From positions 62,001 through 126,000 of the forward strand of contig WGMD01000021.1 of assembly GCA_016125255.1 (NCBI GenBank): a stretch of DNA of 64,000 bases. The letters are read 5' to 3'. The stretch comes from Planctomycetota bacterium. Lineage in GTDB: Bacteria > Planctomycetota > Phycisphaerae > Phycisphaerales > Zrk34. Made by a program: the position numbers and the translations under genes. The notes beneath the pieces were generated by a model, which worked only from the letters and a program-made list of their open reading frames with translations, was not told the origin of the DNA and searched no databases. This document shows, piece by piece, positions 7,815 through 19,844 of the stretch (position 1 is the first letter of the stretch; the number at the start of each line of letters is the position of its first letter).

Positions 7815-8342
7815 ATGCCCATCGATCAGCACACGCTTGTCCGCACGCTGCTTCGCGATCGCAGCAAGCTGTTCGCCTACATTCTCTCCATCGTCCGTGA
7901 TGAGCATCTGGCCGAGGATGTGTTTCAGGATGTGAGCATCCTCGCCCTCGACAAGTGCAGCGAGATCCGCGATGTCCAGGCCCTGCCGGTCTGGATCCGC
8001 CGGGCCGCCCGGTTCAAGGCCCTCGCCGCTCTGGAAAAAGACGCCCGCACCCCCGCCAGCTTCGACAACGAACTGCTCGACCTCATCGACGGTGAATGGC
8101 CCCGCTTCGACGCCCTGGCCCCCAGCGACCTCAACGAAGCCCTCCGCCAGTGCCTTTCCGAGCTGACCCCCAACAATCATCAGATCATCGAGATGCGCTA
8201 CGGCCAGAACCTCAAGTCCGGCCAGATCGCCCAATCCCTCGGCCGCACCGCCCACGCCGTCTACATCGCCCTCGCGCGCATCCACAAACAACTCGCCGCC
8301 TGCATCGAGCACCGCCTCCGGCAGGAGCGCGCCGATGCCTAA
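7815..8342 (+). CDS. ECF-like sigma factor of cassette A (Rhodopirellula/Verrucomicrobium type)
   Basis: RNA polymerase sigma-70 family factor of 175 residues. Region 2 is RDRSKLFAYILSIVRDEHLAEDVFQDVSILAL; only parts of it can be quoted, with LAEDVFQDV as the core. Region 4 is LTPNNHQIIEMRY followed by the helix-turn-helix LKSGQIAQSLGRTAHAVYIAL. ATG at 7815 is preferred over the TTG at 7800 because GGAGAG lies four bases upstream of it. The stop overlaps the start of the FecR-like gene by 8 bases. A close paralogue of the same size heads cassette B at 48442. Expected to be held inactive by the adjacent membrane protein; this is inference from gene order. Confidence 0.88.
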   Translation: MPIDQHTLVRTLLRDRSKLFAYILSIVRDEHLAEDVFQDVSILALDKCSEIRDVQALPVWIRRAARFKALAALEKDARTPASFDNELLDLIDGEWPRFDALAPSDLNEALRQCLSELTPNNHQIIEMRYGQNLKSGQIAQSLGRTAHAVYIALARIHKQLAACIEHRLRQERADA

Positions 8343-10044
8343 AGCAGCCCCCTCCATCGCCGAACTGACCTTCGCCTACCTCGAGCGCGACATCGCCCCC
8401 GAGTCCCTCGCCGATCTGCGTGAGCGGCTCGCCGCCGACTCCGCCGCCCGCCGCACCTTCATCCTGACCTGCCTCCAGTCCCGCCTCCTCGTCGACCGAT
8501 TCAACGAACGCACGGATCAGACGCTTCGCCGCGAAGCGCCGCTTCCTTCGGCCAAGCTCAAGGCAGGCAGCGCCGGCGTGGGCCTGCCACAAGCGACTTC
8601 CGCATCCCCCCACGCCGACGCTGAGCCCGCCCCGGGGCGAAGCGTCTGGTACACCAAAGGGTTCAGGGTTCAGGGTTCAGGGTTCAGCTTCAAAGCAGCG
8701 ATCGCCGCGCTCATTCTCCTCGCCGCCGCGCTGCTCTATGTCTTCCTGCCCACTGCTCCGAACTCCCCGCTCCCCGCTCCCCACTCCGCCGCCCCGGCAT
8801 CTTTCGCCATCCTCTCCGACCGCTCCGACGACGCTCAGTTCGCCGATGCCGACCTCTCCCTCGGCGAAGGCCTCAACACGCCAATCAAACTCACCGCCGG
8901 CCGCGCTCAAGTCATGTTCAAGTCCACCGCCGTCGTCGATCTGACCGGCCCGTGCGAGTTTGCGATGACCGGCCCCAACCGCGGGCGTCTCGCCTCCGGC
9001 AAACTCGAAGCATACTGCCGTCCCGAAGCGCGTGGGTTCACCGTCGATTTGCCCGACGGCTCGCGCATCGTTGATCTGGGAACCGCCTTCGTCCTCCAGA
9101 TCGACCCGGTCGGCAATGCGTTTGTTCAGGTTACCGAAGGTCACGTTCGACTCGAGGGTCGCGCTGACAAACCGATCGAACTGGCCGCCGGCCAGCGCGG
9201 CACGATCGATCGCTTCGGACGCGCCACCGACACGGATCAGCTCGCCGACGATCACCTGGCCGGCGTGTACGACTTTGAATCCGCACAGGCCAGTCCCCGC
9301 GGCGTGCCCCTTGATCAGCCCAACGGCAACGACGGTTGGAAACGCGTCGGCGGGACCGGACAGAACCACACCATGCGCGTGCGCAATGACCATCCGCCCG
9401 ATGCGAACTTCAAAGGCAACTACCTCGACGCCCGCGCGGACAACGCCGGCGATGAAATGTACGTTCGCCCGGCCGATGCCGCGTTCGCACCCCGCATCGC
9501 CTCCGATGCACAGGTGGTGTCCGTCTCCTTCATCGTCAATCAGGCCGAGGACCCCCTCGCCCAGGCCTTTGTCGGCATCGGCTCGCCCGGTGCCGGACAT
9601 ATCCGCTTCGGCATGACGCATCTGAACCAATGGACCGTCCGCAACACCGACGAAACATTCGCATTTGAGGCGCCCGGGCCCGGCCCCGCCCGGATCGACC
9701 GTCAACCCCGAACCTACCGCGCCACGCTCAACATCTTCATCAATCACGATAACCCCGCGCAAACCACCGCCAGTCTGCGCGTCGAGAATCTCACCGACGG
9801 CGGGTCGACCTTCGTCGCCTCGCGCATTGCCCTGCCCTTGTCCGCCGCCGCCGCCGATCCGTCGAAATGGACCAGTTTATCTGCCCGCGTGCGCCGCGCC
9901 GCCGTCGATGACATCGTCATCGGCTACACGCTCGCCCCCCCATCCGATCGATCTGAACCCACATCCAAAGCACCGGCCGATCGCCATCGCGAAGCGACCG
10001 CCCGAGGCCCGCTCCCGAAGGAAGTTCCTTTCGGAGAAAAATGA
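8335..10044 (+). CDS. FecR-domain membrane protein with C-terminal copy of the cassette A secreted domain
   Basis: 569 residues. The cytosolic N-terminus (about 1-80, FAYLERDIAPESLADLRERL) looks like an anti-sigma-type helical domain; one transmembrane helix spans about 121-143 (AALILLAAALLYVF); a FecR domain follows (about 150-310, with TAVVDLTGPCEFAMTG and GSRIVDLGTAFVL). The last 240 residues carry a domain not of the FecR family: [42 protein letters not shown]. Those same blocks recur in the next gene ([41 protein letters not shown]). The transmembrane helix is bracketed by two heptanucleotide repeat tracts that encode low-complexity peptide (GFRVQGSGF and NSPLPAPHS). Likely the sensor and anti-sigma partner of the upstream factor. 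Confidence 0.8.
   Translation: MPKAAPSIAELTFAYLERDIAPESLADLRERLAADSAARRTFILTCLQSRLLVDRFNERTDQTLRREAPLPSAKLKAGSAGVGLPQATSASPHADAEPAPGRSVWYTKGFRVQGSGFSFKAAIAALILLAAALLYVFLPTAPNSPLPAPHSAAPASFAILSDRSDDAQFADADLSLGEGLNTPIKLTAGRAQVMFKSTAVVDLTGPCEFAMTGPNRGRLASGKLEAYCRPEARGFTVDLPDGSRIVDLGTAFVLQIDPVGNAFVQVTEGHVRLEGRADKPIELAAGQRGTIDRFGRATDTDQLADDHLAGVYDFESAQASPRGVPLDQPNGNDGWKRVGGTGQNHTMRVRNDHPPDANFKGNYLDARADNAGDEMYVRPADAAFAPRIASDAQVVSVSFIVNQAEDPLAQAFVGIGSPGAGHIRFGMTHLNQWTVRNTDETFAFEAPGPGPARIDRQPRTYRATLNIFINHDNPAQTTASLRVENLTDGGSTFVASRIALPLSAAAADPSKWTSLSARVRRAAVDDIVIGYTLAPPSDRSEPTSKAPADRHREATARGPLPKEVPFGEK
8659..8686 (+). repeat. GGGTTCA heptamer x4 inside the cassette A FecR gene
   Basis: Four exact tandem copies of GGGTTCA lie in the coding sequence just before the transmembrane helix. 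Because 28 is not a multiple of 3, gain or loss of a single unit would shift the frame. Confidence 0.95.
8763..8787 (+). repeat. CTCCCCR heptamer x3.5 inside the cassette A FecR gene
   Basis: Tandem CTCCCCG, CTCCCCG, CTCCCCA and a partial fourth unit lie just after the transmembrane helix, coding for SPLPAPHS. Same 7-bp period as the other arrays in the window, different sequence. Confidence 0.92.
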
Positions 10045-10064
10045 CCCTTTCTGGAGATTCAAGC

Positions 10065-10862
10065 ATGACACAACGAACACGCCTGTTGATGATCCTCGCC
10101 TTGGCGACCGCAGGGCTCGCCGCGCCCGCCTTGGCGAACGTCATCACGGTCAACGCGGGAACCTACGACTTCTCGACCGCCACCGCCTCCGCCGCCGGGG
10201 TATCCATCACCGGCAACGATAACTGGACCCGGATTGGCGGCACCGGCATCGGCACCGACGATCTGGTCCGCAGCGCCGGCCAACCGGATGCCAACTTCGT
10301 GGGTAATTGGCTCTCCGGTTCCGGTGGCGACGACCTCTACACCCGTGCCAATAACGGCGCCTTCACATACAGCGTCCCCGCCACGGCCCTGACCGTCTCG
10401 CTCGCCTACACCCTGCGGACCAATAACGCCACGCAGGTCATCTTCGGCGTCAATACGACGGGCGGGATTCTGCAATTCGGGACCAACGCCACCGATGACT
10501 GGTGGTTCCGCGAGTTCAACGGCACCATCCACACCCTCGCCGACGGCTCGGGCACGCCCGACGACCTGACGGCCACCCTGCGCACCTACCGCGCCACGCT
10601 CACCGTCGACGTGGCCGCCAAGACGGTCTCCCTCTCGGTGGCGAACCTGTCGCTGGGCGGGTCGGCCACCGTCGCCAGCGGCGTCGCGCTCGACAGCGCC
10701 ACGTTCGTCAATCCGTCGAACTGGAACGGCCTGTTCACGCGCACCCGCGGCGCGATCGACAACTTCAACATCAGCTACACCGTCCAGGAGATACCCACTC
10801 CCGCGGCCCTGCCCGCGGGACTGCTGCTGCTCACCTTGGCGGCGCAACGCCGATGGCGGTAA
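10065..10862 (+). CDS. Secreted protein of cassette A with PAALP-type C-terminal signal
   Basis: 265-residue exported protein: signal peptide ([18 protein letters not shown]), one beta-rich domain of about 215 residues, then a variant PEP-CTERM-like tail: [13 protein letters not shown], a short hydrophobic run and basic AAQRRWR. The whole domain is similar to the C-terminal third of the upstream FecR-like protein (shared blocks GGTG, PDANF.GN, RTYRATL, and a closing I.YT motif). No enzyme motif is recognised. ATG at 10065 is chosen because CTGGAG lies upstream and the signal peptide begins at once; ATG at 10041 would add eight residues. Likely the surface target or output of the cassette, by inference. 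Confidence 0.78.
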   Translation: MTQRTRLLMILALATAGLAAPALANVITVNAGTYDFSTATASAAGVSITGNDNWTRIGGTGIGTDDLVRSAGQPDANFVGNWLSGSGGDDLYTRANNGAFTYSVPATALTVSLAYTLRTNNATQVIFGVNTTGGILQFGTNATDDWWFREFNGTIHTLADGSGTPDDLTATLRTYRATLTVDVAAKTVSLSVANLSLGGSATVASGVALDSATFVNPSNWNGLFTRTRGAIDNFNISYTVQEIPTPAALPAGLLLLTLAAQRRWR

Positions 10863-10921
10863 CCGCGCTGCCGGACCCGGGCCGGGCCCGGCGCGTCCGG
10901 TCCGCACAGACCGAGCTGACC

Positions 10922-11689
10922 ATGAAACGTTCCCCACATGGCTTCACCCTCGTCGAACTGATGGTCGTCGTCGCGATCATCCTCGCACTGCTGGCGATCC
11001 TCCTGCCGGCGATGGGGCGCGCGCGGGAGGCGGCCAACCGCGCCACCTGCGCGTCGCGGCTCCATCAGCTCGGCGTCGGCTCTCTCGTCTTTGCCGGCGA
11101 CCGGTTCGGTCGACTGCCCGATCTGGGCCCCGGAACCGCCTCCGTCTCGCAAGGCAACCACCCTGTCATCTTCATGTGGAGCATCCCCGACACCGACATC
11201 CTCCTCGGCGGATATCTGGGCAACGACTACCGTCTCATGCAATGCCCGACCTATGACGCCGCATTTGACCTCGCTCACCATCTCAGCGGCAACCCCGACG
11301 CGCACGGGTTCAACTACCGCTACGCCGGGTTCATCACGACGCTGACCTATCGCTGTCAGCCGGCGTATCCCAACGGCACGATCGATCTGAACGGCGATGG
11401 CATGGGCGAGCGCCTCCGAGCACTGACGCTTCACGACCAACTGGTCGTCGAGCCGATGCTCTTCGGCGACATCGTCACCGAGTTCACGCCGGGCATTTAC
11501 TCCTGGAACGGGATGCCCGTCTCGCACGCAGCGGGCAGCAGCGCCAAACCGGCCGGCGGCAACAATCTCTGGCGCGACGGCCATGTCGCCTGGACCGACT
11601 TCGACCAGATGACCGCCAACTACTCCCACGCGTCGCCGCCGGGCGTAGGCACCGGTCTTCGAGACATGTTCTGGCGCCTTACCCCCTGA
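10922..11689 (+). CDS. Prepilin-type N-terminal cleavage protein of cassette A
   Basis: 255 residues with a classical type IV pilin-like leader: [25 protein letters not shown] has Gly before Phe, Glu at +5 and a long hydrophobic helix. The conserved [18 protein letters not shown] follows, as in planctomycete DUF1559-like or type II secretion pseudopilin-like proteins; [10 protein letters not shown] near the C-terminus is the usual GHV(A/E)W block of that group. By family knowledge it is processed by a prepilin peptidase and assembled or anchored at the inner membrane. Last gene of cassette A; cassette B has the equivalent at 51417. No pilus assembly genes are nearby. Confidence 0.85.
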   Translation: MKRSPHGFTLVELMVVVAIILALLAILLPAMGRAREAANRATCASRLHQLGVGSLVFAGDRFGRLPDLGPGTASVSQGNHPVIFMWSIPDTDILLGGYLGNDYRLMQCPTYDAAFDLAHHLSGNPDAHGFNYRYAGFITTLTYRCQPAYPNGTIDLNGDGMGERLRALTLHDQLVVEPMLFGDIVTEFTPGIYSWNGMPVSHAAGSSAKPAGGNNLWRDGHVAWTDFDQMTANYSHASPPGVGTGLRDMFWRLTP

Positions 11690-12004
11690 TCGATCGCGCG
11701 ACATCGCCCGGCGATTTCCCCCGTCCTCCATGACTTCGACCACGCGCCGACCACCGACTTCACCCACCTCCGGTTGGGTCATTTCACCCATTTTGCGCAC
11801 AACCGTTTCGTCATTCGCGCACCGGGAAGGCAAATCGGACGCGGCGGTGCGCACGCGTTTTTGTAAGTCCTTATTCGATCGCGCACCGGCGCGCCGCGAT
11901 TGCCGCGCCGATGCGCACAGGTCCGCCCGGTGCGCGCGATGGGCCGTGATGATGCGTCAAATCCCCGATTTTTGAGCCGGCAACGGGGGCGCACGGGAAG
12001 GGCG
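11690..12004. other. Gene-free stretch between cassette A and sthA
   Basis: No coding region with plausible start, codon pattern or homology is visible. The sequence is GC-rich at both ends with an AT-richer stretch around 11770-11880 (TTTTGCGCACAACC, TTTTTGTAAGTCC). The right part contains one arm (CGCACGGG, 11990-11997) of a longer hairpin completed at 12026-12033. Confidence 0.5.
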
Positions 12005-12025
12005 AAAAAACGCGGACCTGCCGCG
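12005..12025 (-). terminator. Rho-independent terminator of sthA
   Basis: Read on the minus strand, the stem CGCGG-CAGGT-CCGCG is followed by six T. An outer pair CCCGTGCG/CGCACGGG (12026-12033 with 11990-11997) could extend the structure. Confidence 0.75.
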
Positions 12026-12055
12026 CCCGTGCGAACGGGTGATCCGCCCCAAAAC

Positions 12056-13450
<1,395 letters not shown>

Positions 13451-13588
13451 GGCTCATCCCTGAGTTCATCATCGGGCCGGTGAAAGTGCATGTTAAGCCA
13501 CTGGACCGCGCCTGTCATTGTGGGTAAGTTAGATTCCGACGCGAACACGCATTGCGGGTCCGGTGCGTTGGGCCCATCGAGGTCGGCA

Positions 13589-14805
<1,217 letters not shown>

Positions 14806-14806
<1 letters not shown>

Positions 14807-15081
14807 TGGACTTCATCATTCTTCTGACCGTCTTCGTGCTCGCGATTTTCATCGGGTTTGAGATCATCACCAAGGTCCCCCCGACGCTGCACACGCCGCT
14901 CATGTCCGGGTCCAACGCCATCTCCGGCATCACCATCGTCGGCGCCCTGCTCGCGACGCACCTCGAAAACACATGGGTCGGCACCACCCTCGCCTTCTTC
15001 GCCATCGTCATGGCGATGATCAATGTCGTCGGCGGATACATGGTCACGCACCGCATGCTTGGCATGTTCAAAAAGAAATAG
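14806..15081 (+). CDS. pntAB: Proton-translocating transhydrogenase, alpha-2 membrane subunit
   Basis: 91-residue integral membrane subunit contributing helices to the proton channel (dII). Three hydrophobic segments are visible: IILLTVFVLAIFIGFEII, SGITIVGALLA, and TLAFFAIVMAMINVVGGYMV. The motifs VPPTLHTPLMSGSNAISGI and GGYMVTHRMLGMFKKK are diagnostic. It overlaps pntAA by one base and is 6 bases before pntB. Confidence 0.95.
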
Positions 15082-15087
15082 CCGTCT

Positions 15088-16467
15088 ATGCCTGACTGGC
15101 TCATCAATCTCGCGTACCTCGTCGCCTCCGTGCTGTTCATCCTCGGCATCAAGGGCATGACGCACCCGCGCACCGCCGTCCGGGGCAATCTCATCAGCGC
15201 CATCGGCATGGCGATCGCCATCATCGTCACCCTCGCACACGGCGGGATCAACTACGGCGTCATCGCCGGCGGCGTCATCGTCGGTTCCGCCATCGGCGCA
15301 CTCTTCGCCATCCGTGTGCCCATGACCGGCATGCCGCAGATGGTCGCCCTGCTCAATGGTTTCGGCGGCGGCGCGAGCGTCTGCGTGGCGTGGGCCGAGC
15401 TGATCAATCCCGCGACGCATTACGAGGTACAGGGCACCAGTGCCATCGCCCTGACCGGCTTCGTCGGCGCGATCACGTTCTGGGGCTCCGGCGTGGCGTG
15501 GGCGAAACTTGAGGAAATCAAGCAGTTCAAGAACCCCATCGCCTTCCCGATGCAGCAGCTTGCCAATGCGGTGATGATGCTCATCGTGATCGGGCTCGGC
15601 GTCTGGATGGTCCTGCAACCGGAGCACGGGCTGATTGCGTTCATCTTCATCGTCATCGTGTCGTCGGTCATGGGCTTCACACTGACGAGCCCCATCGGCG
15701 GGGCCGACATGCCCGTCGTCATCGCCCTGCTCAACAGCTACTCCGGCATCGCCGCCGCCATGGCCGGGTTCATCATCGACAACACCGTCCTCATCATCAC
15801 CGGCTCCCTCGTCGGCGCGTCGGGCGTCATTTTGACTTCGATCATGTGCAAGGCGATGAACCGCTCGCTGGCGAATGTCATCTTCGGCAACATCGACGCC
15901 TCCGCCGCGACCGCCACCGCCGACGAAGTCTACGAAGGCAAGATCAAAGCCGTCAGCCCCGAAGAAATCGCCATGATGCTCGACGGCGTGCAGCGCGTCG
16001 TCATCGTGCCCGGCTACGGCATGGCCGTCGCGCAGGCGCAGCACGCCGTGCGCGATCTGTATCAGCTTCTGCAGGACCGCGGCGTCAATGTCGAGTTCGC
16101 CATCCACCCCGTCGCCGGCCGCATGCCCGGGCACATGAACGTCCTGCTCGCCGAGGTGGACATTCCCTACGACAAACTCATCGAAATGGACCAGATCAAC
16201 GCCGAGTTCGCGCAAGTCGATGTGGCGATCGTGCTCGGCGCCAACGATGTCGTCAACCCCGACGCCCGCAAGACCAACAGCCCCATCGCCGGCATGCCCA
16301 TTCTCGACGTCGACAAGGCCCGCACCGTCATCGTCGTCAAACGCAGCTTGAGCCCCGGCTTCGCGGGCATCCCCAATCCGCTCTTCGCGGCGGACAATTG
16401 CCTGATGTACTTCGCTGACGGCAAAAAAGCCGTCATGGACCTCATCGCGGCGATGAAGGAGAATTGA
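15088..16467 (+). CDS. pntB: Proton-translocating transhydrogenase, beta subunit (NADP-binding)
   Basis: 459 residues: about nine transmembrane helices in the first 260 residues, then the cytosolic NADP(H)-binding dIII domain. The latter is marked by [18 protein letters not shown] (glycine-rich nucleotide loop), [21 protein letters not shown]-like sequence ending in VDIPYD, and [29 protein letters not shown] binds the NADP phosphate region in characterised homologues. Last gene of the pnt operon. A weak CCCGC/GCGGG hairpin at 16481-16496 follows, then repeat DNA. Confidence 0.96.
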   Translation: [459 protein letters not shown]

Positions 16468-16515
16468 TCGCGAAGGGCTTCCCGCACTCCCGCGGGTTTG
16501 GGGGATCAGGATCGA

Positions 16516-16580
16516 ATTGACCAATGACAAATGCCTAATGACAAATTGAATCGGTCATCAGGCATTAGGCGTTTGTCATT
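16516..16580. repeat. Inverted heptad array, ATGNCNN family, copy 2
   Basis: Units ATTGACC, AATGACA, AATGCCT, AATGACA are followed by GGTCATC, AGGCATT, AGGCGTT, TGTCATT. The last unit shares CATT with the left end of the MITE-like element at 16577, so the two repeats are fused. Confidence 0.85.
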
Positions 16581-16792
16581 GACGCCATGTGCAAGTTTCC
16601 GCCGGGCATGGAATCCATTTTTAAGACAGCGTGGGCCACGAAGACGCGAAGAAAGACAGGGAGGAAGCGTGTGATTCGCGTCTGTTCGGTCATTCTTCAT
16701 CGCCTTCCTTCGCGTCTTCGCGCCTTCGTGGCTCATTTCGCCTTCTTCCATGCCCGTCATCCAATGACAAAAACCCGCACATGGCGTCATTG
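16577..16792. mobile_element. MITE-like element, copy 2
   Basis: A 216-bp element with ends CATTGACGCCATGTGC and GCACATGGCGTCATTG; the inner 12 bases pair perfectly. The interior order is as in copy 1 (CATGGAAT, GTGGGCCACGAAG, CAGGGAGGAAG, CTTCCTTCGCGTCTTCGC, CATGCCCGTCAT). No coding capacity is credible. The rest of the gap to 16953 (about 160 bases) holds only a possible -10 (TACAAT at 16867-16872) for arsM. Confidence 0.75.
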
Positions 16793-16953
16793 GGCAATTT
16801 CGACCAGCATCTAAACCGAACGAACCATGTTGATCGTAGTGGATTCTTCTTGCCGGCGTGATGCGGTACAATCTTCATCATTGACCACCCTGAATCGAAG
16901 TGCGGGTCCGTACATCGCCCCTCGGTCGTGTCGTCTTTTATCAGGAGTTCCCG

Positions 16954-18132
16954 ATGACCTCTCCCAATCATGTCGAAGACGCGGTGCTGGAGCGATACGC
17001 GCGGGGCGCTGAGGCCGTCGAACCGGCGTTGTGTTGTCCGGTGGAGGATTATGAAGGTCAATACCTGGCCGCGCTGCCGAAGGAGATCATCGAAAAAGAC
17101 TACGGCTGCGGCAATCCGTCGCGCTGGGCGCGCGAGGGCGATGTCGTCGTCGACCTCGGCTCCGGTGCGGGCAAAATCTGTTACATCCTCGCGCAAAAGG
17201 TCGGTCCGATGGGGCAGGTCATCGGCGTCGACTTCAACGACGCCATGCTCAACATCGCACGCAAATATCAGAATCCCCTCGCCGAGCAGTTCGGCTATGG
17301 CAACACGCGCTTCGTCAAGGCGAAGATTCAGGACCTGGCGCTCGATCTGGATCGCATGGCGGCGTGGCTGGCGGAGCATCCGGTCACGTCGATCGCGGAC
17401 ATGCAGCGCTATGAGGCCGAGTGCGATCGGCTTCGGAGCGACGAGCCGATGATCGCTGATGCGAGCGTCGATCTGGTCGTGAGCAACTGCGTACTGAACC
17501 TGGTGCGGGCGCGGGACAAACAGCAGCTTTTCGCCGAGATTTTCCGCGTGCTCAAGCGCGGCGGGCGAGCCGTCATCAGCGACATCGTCTGCGATGAAGA
17601 CCCGACGCCCGACATCATTGCCGACCCCGAACTCTGGTCCGGGTGCATCAGCGGCGCATTCCGCGAAGATCGATTCCTGGCCATGTTCGAGGAAGCCGGT
17701 TTCCACGGCGTCGAGATTCTTGCGCGGGCCGGCGAGCCGTGGCGAACGATCGACGGCGTGGAGTTTCGCTCGATGACCGTGCGGGCGTACAAGGGTAAGG
17801 ACGGTCCGTGCATGGATCGCCGTCAGGCGGCGGTGTACAAGGGGCCGTGGAAAACGGTCACGGATGATGATGGTCACACCTATGTGCGCGGACGGCGGAT
17901 GGCGGTGTGCGAGAAGACGTTCGCACTGCTCACCGAGCCGAGCGGGCCGTACGCGGCGCAGATGATCGGCATCGAGCCGTACGACACGGTGCCGCACGAG
18001 CGCGCCGAGCCGATGGACTGCCGGCGGAATATGTTCCGCGCGACGACGGAAACGAAAGGCGAAGCATATCCCAAGACGGACGGCGAGCCCGATGCGTCGT
18101 GCTGCGATCCGGGCAATGGCAAGTGCTGCTGA
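16954..18132 (+). CDS. arsM: Arsenite methyltransferase (ArsM-type)
   Basis: SAM-dependent enzyme methylating trivalent arsenic in the cytoplasm. SAM motif I is VVDLGSGAG (residues 65-73). Cys residues at about 27/28 (LCCPV), 179 (VVSNCVLNLV) and 231 (WSGCISGAF) match the three arsenic-binding cysteines known from ArsM proteins. After the methyltransferase fold there is an extension of about 120 residues ending in Cys-rich SCCDPGNGKCC, possibly extra thiol ligands. ATG at 16954 follows AGGAG at a good distance. It is the first gene of a five-gene run with arsS 12 bases downstream, which points to arsenosugar synthesis rather than methylation alone. No arsR or arsenite pump is visible. Confidence 0.9.
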   Translation: MTSPNHVEDAVLERYARGAEAVEPALCCPVEDYEGQYLAALPKEIIEKDYGCGNPSRWAREGDVVVDLGSGAGKICYILAQKVGPMGQVIGVDFNDAMLNIARKYQNPLAEQFGYGNTRFVKAKIQDLALDLDRMAAWLAEHPVTSIADMQRYEAECDRLRSDEPMIADASVDLVVSNCVLNLVRARDKQQLFAEIFRVLKRGGRAVISDIVCDEDPTPDIIADPELWSGCISGAFREDRFLAMFEEAGFHGVEILARAGEPWRTIDGVEFRSMTVRAYKGKDGPCMDRRQAAVYKGPWKTVTDDDGHTYVRGRRMAVCEKTFALLTEPSGPYAAQMIGIEPYDTVPHERAEPMDCRRNMFRATTETKGEAYPKTDGEPDASCCDPGNGKCC

Positions 18133-18144
18133 GCGGAAGGATTG

Positions 18145-19140
18145 ATGATGGCAACGATGGGTCACACGACGAGCGATCCGAATGCGTTCGATGCGGCGGT
18201 CGGCGGCGAACTCCGCGCAGCGGAGGCCATCACGACGATTCAGGTCAACGTCGGCCTGACGTGCAATCTCGCTTGTCATCATTGCCATGTCGTGTCGGGG
18301 CCGAACCGCACGGAGCAGATGCGTTGGGCGACGATGGAGCATGTGCTGGCGGCGGCGGCCCGGAGCGGCGCGACCTTGCTGGACATCACGGGCGGCGCGC
18401 CGGAGATGAACCCCCACTTCCGCGCGTTCGTCGAGGCGGCGCGGCGCATGGGCCTCGAGGTGATGGTCCGTACGAATCTGACGATTCTGCTTCAGGCGGA
18501 CTGCACCGATTTGCCCGGGTTTTTCCGACGTCATCGCGTGCATCTCGTCGCATCGCTGCCGTGCTACCTTCAGAAGAATGTCGATCAACAGCGCGGGCGG
18601 CATGTGTACGTCGAGAGCATCGAGGCGATGAAGCGGCTCAACGCCGTCGGGTACGGCATCGATGCGGACCTGCCGCTCGATCTGGTGTACAACCCGCTGG
18701 GACCGAGTCTGCCGCCGGATCAGGGGTCGCTCGAAGCGGACTACCGGCGCATGCTCGCGTCGATGCACGGCGTGCGGTTCACGCGGCTGTTGACGATCAC
18801 GAACATGGCGATCGGTCGGTTTCTGCATGACCTTGAGCGCGACGGAAAGGCCGAGGCGTATCAGCAATTGCTGCGCGAATCGTTCAACCCCGCCGCCGTC
18901 GATCCGCTCATGTGCCGGCATCAATTGCATGTCAGCTTCGACGGGCGCGTGCATGATTGCGACTTCAACTACGCGTTGAATCTGCAGTGCGATCCGGCGC
19001 TGCCGGCAACGATCGATCGCTTCGACCCGGCGGCGTTCGCGCGACGTCGCATCGTCACGGGCGACCACTGCTTCGGCTGCACCGCCGGCTGTGGATCGAG
19101 CTGCGGCGGCGCCCTCGTCGAAAGCGCGCCGACGGGATGA
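18145..19140 (+). CDS. arsS: Arsenosugar biosynthesis radical SAM protein (ArsS-type)
   Basis: Radical SAM enzyme; in characterised systems ArsS transfers the 5'-deoxyadenosyl group to dimethylarsenite, forming the arsenosugar skeleton. The cluster-binding motif is CNLACHHC (Cys 40, 44, 47). The C-terminus is rich in Cys: DPLMCRHQLHV, CDFNYALNLQC and HCFGCTAGCGSSCGG, the auxiliary-cluster region (DUF3641) of this family. ATG at 18145 is chosen over the TTG three bases upstream; GGAAGG precedes it. The stop overlaps the start of the next gene (ATGA). Confidence 0.92.
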   Translation: MMATMGHTTSDPNAFDAAVGGELRAAEAITTIQVNVGLTCNLACHHCHVVSGPNRTEQMRWATMEHVLAAAARSGATLLDITGGAPEMNPHFRAFVEAARRMGLEVMVRTNLTILLQADCTDLPGFFRRHRVHLVASLPCYLQKNVDQQRGRHVYVESIEAMKRLNAVGYGIDADLPLDLVYNPLGPSLPPDQGSLEADYRRMLASMHGVRFTRLLTITNMAIGRFLHDLERDGKAEAYQQLLRESFNPAAVDPLMCRHQLHVSFDGRVHDCDFNYALNLQCDPALPATIDRFDPAAFARRRIVTGDHCFGCTAGCGSSCGGALVESAPTG

Positions 19141-19844
19141 AATCGCTCCGGCCCATCCTGATCGGCATCGTGCTCATCGCCGCCGCGGCGTGCCTCTTCC
19201 TCCTGCCGGTCAAGACGTACCTGCGGGACTTTCTGCAATGGGTCGACGGGCTGGGCGTGTGGGGGCCGGTGCTGGTCGCCGCCGTCTATGTGCCCGCCAC
19301 CGTACTCTTCATCCCCGGCTCGATCATCACACTCGGCGCCGGCGCGATCTTCGGCGTCGTCGTCGGAACCGTCGCCGTCTCCATCGGCAGCACGCTCGGC
19401 TCGACGTGCGCGTTTCTGATCGCCCGCTTCGCCGCTCGCGACTGGGTCGCCCAAAAAGTCGCCGGCAGCCCCAAGTTCGCCGCCATCGACCGGGCCGTCG
19501 GCCGCGAGGGATTCAAGATCGTCCTGCTCACGCGACTTTCCCCCGTGTTTCCGTACAACCTGCTGGGCTATTTGTATGGGATCACGAACGTGAAGCTTCG
19601 TGATTATTTTCTGGCGAGTTGGGTCGGCATGATTCCCGGCACGGTGTTGTACGTCTATCTCGGTTCGCTGGGCGGCTCGCTCGCCAAGGTCGCCGCCGGC
19701 GAAGCGCCCAAGGCCGGGGCGCTGCAGTGGTCGCTTTACGCGCTGGGCTTCATCGCCACCGTGTTCGTCACCGTGCTCATCACGCGCATCGCCACGCGTG
19801 CCATGCGAGCCGACCTCGACCTGTCCGAGGAAGCGCAGGCATGA
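19137..19844 (+). CDS. TVP38/TMEM64 (DedA-like) membrane protein
   Basis: Polytopic inner-membrane protein of 235 residues with an N-terminal helix (LIGIVLIAAAACLFLL) and the SNARE-associated/VTT domain: VPATVLFIPGSIITLGAGAIFG, then SIGSTLGSTCAFLIAR and the conserved FPYNLLGYLYGIT block. The transported molecule is unknown. ATG at 19137 overlaps the arsS stop, and its own stop overlaps the next start (ATGA). TMEM64 proteins are common neighbours of arsS, so it may export or handle an arsenic product; that is inference. Confidence 0.88.
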   Translation: MKSLRPILIGIVLIAAAACLFLLPVKTYLRDFLQWVDGLGVWGPVLVAAVYVPATVLFIPGSIITLGAGAIFGVVVGTVAVSIGSTLGSTCAFLIARFAARDWVAQKVAGSPKFAAIDRAVGREGFKIVLLTRLSPVFPYNLLGYLYGITNVKLRDYFLASWVGMIPGTVLYVYLGSLGGSLAKVAAGEAPKAGALQWSLYALGFIATVFVTVLITRIATRAMRADLDLSEEAQA